Shown piece by piece: positions 23,801 through 26,554 of a DNA stretch of 26,554 bases. The notes under the pieces are model-generated. The model saw only the letters and a program-made list of their open reading frames with translations. It made no database searches and had not been told where the DNA came from. Within the stretch, counting starts at the first letter, position 1, and every line of letters starts with the position of its first letter. This DNA is from Nitrososphaerota archaeon (lineage in GTDB: Archaea > Thermoproteota > Nitrososphaeria > Nitrososphaerales > Gagatemarchaeaceae), in contig PLCG01000002.1 of NCBI GenBank assembly GCA_003135575.1, positions 4,688 to 31,241 of the forward strand, in the 5' to 3' direction. A program made the position numbers and the translations under genes.

Positions 23801-24277
23801 TACTGCAAATAGCAACAACGTTGTGAGCGAGAGCGCCGAGAGAGCAGCGGTTAGCCGACCGTACATTTCCCTAGCTAAGACGTAGACAAGAAAAACTGTC
23901 AATAGCCCAACGGCTGATTCCATGGCGAGGGTGTCAAGAACCGAGACCCCGAAAGTCACGAAAGTGATGGAGAGAAGGAAATGCCAGAGTGGAAGGGCAA
24001 AACCATAAACCTCCATGTTGCTGGGGGAATTCAGCAACTGGTTGCTGTGCGAATAGAGGGTTTCAAAAAGTAGCGAAGGAGAAGTGCTAGAGCTGCGCGC
24101 TTGATTGATAACCTCGGCAACGATGCCACTTGTAACCGCATCATCCCCAAAGTCCTTAGGAAGCTGATAGAAGAGGAAGACGACTGCGACGATAAAGACT
24201 AAAGTGAAGCCGCAAACTTCGGCAAGATGCGCGCGTCCGAATCCGAATACATTCTTGGTGGCCAAGTTGATATCCAA
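20900..24277 (-). CDS. Giant GT-C-like membrane protein with C-terminal LamG domain
   Basis: 1125 residues in three parts. Residues 1-467 carry about ten or more membrane helices. After the first helix comes K-D-F-G-D-D-A-V, with D45/D46 at the position of the catalytic acid of GT39/ArnT/AglB-type GT-C enzymes. Residues 470-920 are a large hydrophilic region, predicted outside the cell and rich in Asn, Ser and Thr with several N-x-S/T sequons. Residues 921-1118 are a LamG domain: C-W-K-L-D-D at the front, V-A-L-W-A-R, W-N-Y-L-V-G-T-W with Y-V-N-G, and V-R-I-F-S-A-A-L at the end. TTG 24277 is the start used; a later start is possible. No close functional homologue is recognised. A role in polymerising or transferring surface glycan while binding it is inferred. 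Confidence 0.8.
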   Translation of the reverse strand: MDINLATKNVFGFGRAHLAEVCGFTLVFIVAVVFLFYQLPKDFGDDAVTSGIVAEVINQARSSSTSPSLLFETLYSHSNQLLNSPSNMEVYGFALPLWHFLLSITFVTFGVSVLDTLAMESAVGLLTVFLVYVLAREMYGRLTAALSALSLTTLLLFAVLVRSGSGFAALIPLVLLTTLCFVYIAHKRMDPRYLWMAGVAMGIAFFNAYPSDFLVVPIVVLFLLWNVDLGALLRKRTSGKQHAQPLSARNQLSFIFKNLFRRFLRAQDYALFVAIAIETFVLATIGFDEYVGQSPLTTIRLIDEHWLSQPSLVTNTLTVKQDLILVLSANTRRFFGDMFVSINPGVDSFGPHTQQFLAGVPYVAPFVSVFLVVGLATSIKRRSAADKMCLCWFAVCVLAVTIFSGFNARGAIMLAPAIALMSASGMVAFIDFFKGRRWKIFTFPRLPEMTKVAAILVICFGIVFTTYTSYENVFQVYYGQEDGRIASYYGMSGVYQYILDHSDPKSAEIVLGDSTLLPYDAFAFYTGGAYSFMYWQDSIGPESTKVIQNLSALDHWEQRTLQTHNKIFYVFGLGGRYTEQPGWDVSVGLDQSVTYFGSPSIIQGTSNGLPWFRELHPSLPPAQTVYFNDGTPAFEIFSVDNMTPRSGSIYLARGLNYVSTESQSSINFLTVKGPASNFAITSNNQSLSFPFGLLPSETESVTWNNESQILFEPMIQSSNYTTDVFQQQNLRFNKTSTSSWIQLDGESGYVIYKMESPFGNITSVTIQTNPRLYNDPAEKNSVSLSYSVDNHKYNMVYSLRSNGDGSWSYYFNPYTFDSPAPVPFQPNSNASSAIFERQTYNEIHPDSKVVYLKFALTGQAGEAQLWSHPGPNRMYFIGQFDSSTAPRLTLSPGVNKVSLQASDSPIVSIAATSTLGVRIPEVSCWKLDDGQRTIAADSCGKNPGALVNSPTWLSNSSCLFSGCLKFVGPAQKVLLNPNSGLPTSAITVALWARVTGHSSADVLIQDTWASNKGSWVVYGDATNWVFGMQDGLGAIHFIEVPHLNSKSWNYLVGTWTGSTMTFYVNGTQVGTATTATTTLLQSSLQLGPSNGGSTLYEEDVRIFSAALSPDQINQQYSSHFLNQTG

Positions 24278-24650
24278 TAATTTTCTCTAAATGGCCGGCG
24301 TGAATTTCAAAGCCGGTGCGCTTTTCCAAAACTGATGATTTAATCCTTTTCCGGAGAACCGCTGGAGTCGCGTCGCTCGTCGAATCCAATGGGTCAGCTT
24401 CGAAAGGGCGTCCTGTACGATTCCCGGTTTCTGTTGCATCTTCGGGTGATTTTTGCGGGTGTTGCGCGACGGGTGATGGAAGGACAGGCATCGGCCTCTC
24501 AAGCATCTCGCAGTTGAATCCGTCTCTCGATACGGCGTGAATCCCCATCTCCCGCCGACCAGAGTATCACTCGCGACGCAACGCAGCACTGCAATTAGAT
24601 CGCCCATACTGGCCGCCAGGGGAAAGGTTAAGGTTCCGCCGCCCCGAACG
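24278..24650. other. Divergent intergenic region, no gene recognised
   Basis: Lies between the giant membrane protein (minus) and the FkbM methyltransferase (plus). A minus-strand AGGATTAAAT-like box near 24340-24349 could serve the giant gene with a leader of about 40 bases. GGTTAAGG at 24626-24633 could serve the plus strand. Open frames at 24287-24607 (minus) and 24316-24540 (plus) overlap each other and show no domain. Confidence 0.45.
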
Positions 24651-24671
24651 ATGAGTCCGAACAGCGCGTGA
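24651..24671 (+). other. Six-codon mini-ORF overlapping the FkbM start
   Basis: ATG-AGT-CCG-AAC-AGC-GCG-TGA encodes M-S-P-N-S-A. Its stop overlaps the GTG start at 24668 as GTGA. Its ATG is about 22 bases from a TATA-like GGTTAAGG. This arrangement would allow reinitiation at the methyltransferase, but so short a frame is easily chance. Confidence 0.25.
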
Positions 24672-25450
24672 AGGACTATTTCATGAACTACATCCGGTTT
24701 TTCAGGCTAATACCTCGTGGCAAATCGATGAAGGACATGCTGGCGATTCTTGCGAACGCAGTGCTTATGCTCACCTACCCGATACTTCGCCATAGGAGAC
24801 CCATGGTTAGGTATTCCTTCTCATACGGAGACCTGAGATTCCTCTGCCCAGGCGGTTTCTATGGAATGCTCGGCCTCGCCTCATCAGAGCCCTCCGTGAA
24901 GAACGTTCTTGAGGTCGAGCGAAGTGGCGACGCAATCGACGTCGGAGCAAACATAGGATTCTATAGCATCCTCCTCAGCCGTTTTACAGGCAGGGTCATC
25001 GCAGTCGAGCCAGACCCGTTCTATTTCGAATACCTTCTGACGAACATCTCAGTGAACGGGTGCACGAACGTGATTCCTTTTAGGATGGCAGCCTGGTCAG
25101 CTGAAGAAGACCTCAACCTCATTCGCCCTCTGTCGGGCGTTCCGTTGGACTCTCACGTGATGAAGGGAGATGCTGCTGACAATCCTTCCGCGAAGGTGAG
25201 GGCCCGCACCCTTGACGCCCTTGCGAGAGAAACTGGTTGTCATCCATCAATCGTGAAGATTGACGCCGAGGGCGCGGAAGCTGAGGTGCTATTGGGGATG
25301 CAAAGGGTGATGACTCTCGACAGGCCTGTCATCGTCTTTGAAGCCAGGAAAGAGACCATACACAAATGTCAAGAGATTCTCTCGCAGAAAGGCTTTGAGG
25401 TCTCCATGATGCCCGACGGGAATTACCTAGCGCAGCCCAAGCGGGAATAG
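24668..25450 (+). CDS. FkbM-family SAM-dependent methyltransferase
   Basis: 260 residues. The family core is clear: I-D-V-G-A-N-I-G-F-Y-S at 90-100 (SAM motif I), V-E-P-D-P at 113-117, N-I-S-V-N at 126-130, and the diagnostic I-V-K-I-D-A-E-G-A-E at 195-204. FkbM enzymes O-methylate hydroxyls; in glycan loci the substrate is usually a sugar. A hydrophobic patch at 24-40 may touch the membrane. GTG 24668 is the start used; ATG 24683 is a possible alternative. Capping or decoration of the glycan by O-methylation fits the neighbourhood but is not proven. Confidence 0.9.
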   Translation: MKDYFMNYIRFFRLIPRGKSMKDMLAILANAVLMLTYPILRHRRPMVRYSFSYGDLRFLCPGGFYGMLGLASSEPSVKNVLEVERSGDAIDVGANIGFYSILLSRFTGRVIAVEPDPFYFEYLLTNISVNGCTNVIPFRMAAWSAEEDLNLIRPLSGVPLDSHVMKGDAADNPSAKVRARTLDALARETGCHPSIVKIDAEGAEAEVLLGMQRVMTLDRPVIVFEARKETIHKCQEILSQKGFEVSMMPDGNYLAQPKRE

Positions 25451-25558
25451 GGGCGTTCCGATGACGAGAAGCGCCTGGTTCAAACTTCCATCACCCTTTA
25501 CGCAACGCTTAGTCAAATCACGCGCTAGTGCAACAGAACCGATTCCCGGCGTGGTTAC

Positions 25559-25568
25559 GGTTAAATGG
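25559..25568 (+). promoter_or_regulatory. TATA-like box for the last gene
   Basis: GGTTAAATGG, centred about 37 bases before ATG 25600, giving a leader of about 10 bases. Confidence 0.4.
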
Positions 25569-25599
25569 CAGGGTCGCATGATTAGGGTTTCCTAGCGTC

Positions 25600-26554
25600 A
25601 TGACTGCTGGAACCTCGAGAATCTCAGGAGCAATTCGAGAAGGGATTCTTGATTATCTTCTTGTCGCAGGATTTGGTTGCCTTGTTTTTCTAGTCTGGTT
25701 CCGGGGCACAGGTTTCTATTTCGGCGGCGACATGATGTATCCATTCAGACCCGCAGTCAACATCAGCCAAGTCATCTATACATGGACCGATAATAATGGT
25801 GGTTCAAACAACGCTTTCCAGATGTTGACGTACTGGCCGTATGTTTTCTTTTATGCCCTGGAGAGAATCGGAACACCAGTCTATCTGATAGAGAGACTGT
25901 ATTTTTACCTAAATTTCATTTTGCCAGGGTTGTCTATGCTCTTTCTAGGGCGGACGGTCTTCCCTCGCTTGACCTCGAATCCTAGCGAACAGAGAGTAGG
26001 GTCCCTACTCGCCGCCTTGCTCTACATGCTATCTCCAAGCCTTTTGCAGGTTCCACAGGTATGGTGGTATTACGGAGTGTTTCCGCTCACCTTAGCGTTG
26101 TTTTTGAGAATCTTGCACTCTCACGTAAACAAAGAGAAGGTGAAATTTGGTGTCTTTGCTGGGTTTAGCCTCGTCGGCTTTATCGTTTTCTTGCCTCAGT
26201 ACCAAGCAGCCGTTGATCTATTCCTGATTCTGGCTCTCTACTCGATAGGTTACGCAGCAATAGTTCGGAAGTTCAAGAATCTTGCATGGTCGTGGGCAAT
26301 TTTCGTTGTATTCTTGCTGGTCGTTAACTTGGGCGTGCTTATTCCATGGTCTATGGCTCTTACAAGTCAGGGATATCAGATTCTGGCGAGCACTCCTCTC
26401 ACGTTTACCGGGGACTGGCTAGGTCTAGGTCCGAATACTTTGTTCCACTATCTCACTCTAACCTGGGGTTTGGACTACGGGGAGAGCCTCCGGGATCCTC
26501 CGACCGGTTTCTACTACGCGCAAGGGGCATGGTTGTATCTAGTCAATGCCTTAA
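25600..26554 (+). CDS. Large multi-membrane protein, 3' end beyond window; GT-C-like
   Basis: The frame is open from ATG 25600 to the window end (318 codons). After one helix (about 19-36) comes F-Y-F-G-G-D-M-M-Y-P-F, an acidic first-loop motif as in GT-C glycosyltransferases and YfhO/AftD-like proteins. Then follow at least five further helices, for example L-A-A-L-L-Y-M-L-S-P near 141-150. The loop before the window end is hydrophilic and includes a T-L-T-W-G-L-D-Y segment. The family cannot be settled from the part seen. It lies 149 bases after the FkbM gene with its own TATA-like box, and probably belongs to the same glycan locus. Confidence 0.75.
   Translation, partial: MTAGTSRISGAIREGILDYLLVAGFGCLVFLVWFRGTGFYFGGDMMYPFRPAVNISQVIYTWTDNNGGSNNAFQMLTYWPYVFFYALERIGTPVYLIERLYFYLNFILPGLSMLFLGRTVFPRLTSNPSEQRVGSLLAALLYMLSPSLLQVPQVWWYYGVFPLTLALFLRILHSHVNKEKVKFGVFAGFSLVGFIVFLPQYQAAVDLFLILALYSIGYAAIVRKFKNLAWSWAIFVVFLLVVNLGVLIPWSMALTSQGYQILASTPLTFTGDWLGLGPNTLFHYLTLTWGLDYGESLRDPPTGFYYAQGAWLYLVNAL

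Noticed and set aside
24287..24607. Overlapping frames in the divergent gap before the FkbM gene
   Set aside because: Frames on both strands overlap each other and show no domain or start signal.
1..26554. CRISPR array, insertion sequence or attachment site
   Set aside because: No regularly spaced repeats, transposase motifs or terminal inverted repeats were seen on either strand.

Overview
The window reads as archaeal chromosomal DNA carrying a surface-glycan (nucleotide-sugar and glycosyltransferase) locus. The archaeal assignment rests on three things: TATA-like boxes about 26-30 bases upstream of many start codons, so that several transcripts look leaderless; frequent TTG and GTG starts; and RmlA and RmlC variants of the kind found in Archaea. 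Shine-Dalgarno motifs are scarce and appear mainly at genes inside operons. A thermoproteotal/nitrososphaeria-type archaeon would fit, but the phylum cannot be fixed from the sequence alone. GC content drops along the window: hand-counted lines give about 62% near 4 kb and 43-50% near 16 kb.

Region 1 (1-4.5 kb): an SDR epimerase/dehydratase cut by the window edge, a hexapeptide acyltransferase, a DegT-type sugar aminotransferase and an AsnB-type amidotransferase. Together they suggest an acylated amino sugar and possibly an amidated uronic acid. Region 2 (4.5-7.8 kb): two divergent multi-membrane GT-C-like proteins, one with a Thr-rich loop. Region 3 (7.8-12.8 kb): a complete dTDP-L-rhamnose set (rmlA, rmlD, rmlB on minus; rmlC on plus), with divergent leaderless promoters between rmlB and rmlC. 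A zinc-finger C-methyltransferase follows rmlC after 1 bp.

Region 4 (12.8-17 kb): GDP-mannose 4,6-dehydratase followed by a GDP-fucose-synthase-like SDR. The latter appears to start at ATA behind a good ribosome-binding site, and it lacks the usual catalytic residues. Divergent from these are a second zinc-finger C-methyltransferase and a cupin. Region 5 (17-20.5 kb): a GDP-mannose-3,5-epimerase-like SDR, a GT2-GtrA glycosyltransferase, and a membrane-anchored LamG lectin-like protein preceded by a short ORF with its own TATA box. Region 6 (20.9-26.5 kb): a 1125-residue GT-C-like membrane protein with a C-terminal LamG domain, an FkbM methyltransferase, and a large membrane protein running off the end.

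The most interesting reading is that of a surface glycan containing one or two C-methyl-branched deoxy sugars. One C-methyltransferase is linked to the dTDP branch and its paralogue to the GDP branch. Assembly would use GT2 and GT-C enzymes, and LamG domains on the outer face could bind the product. No tRNA, rRNA, CRISPR array or insertion sequence was recognised.
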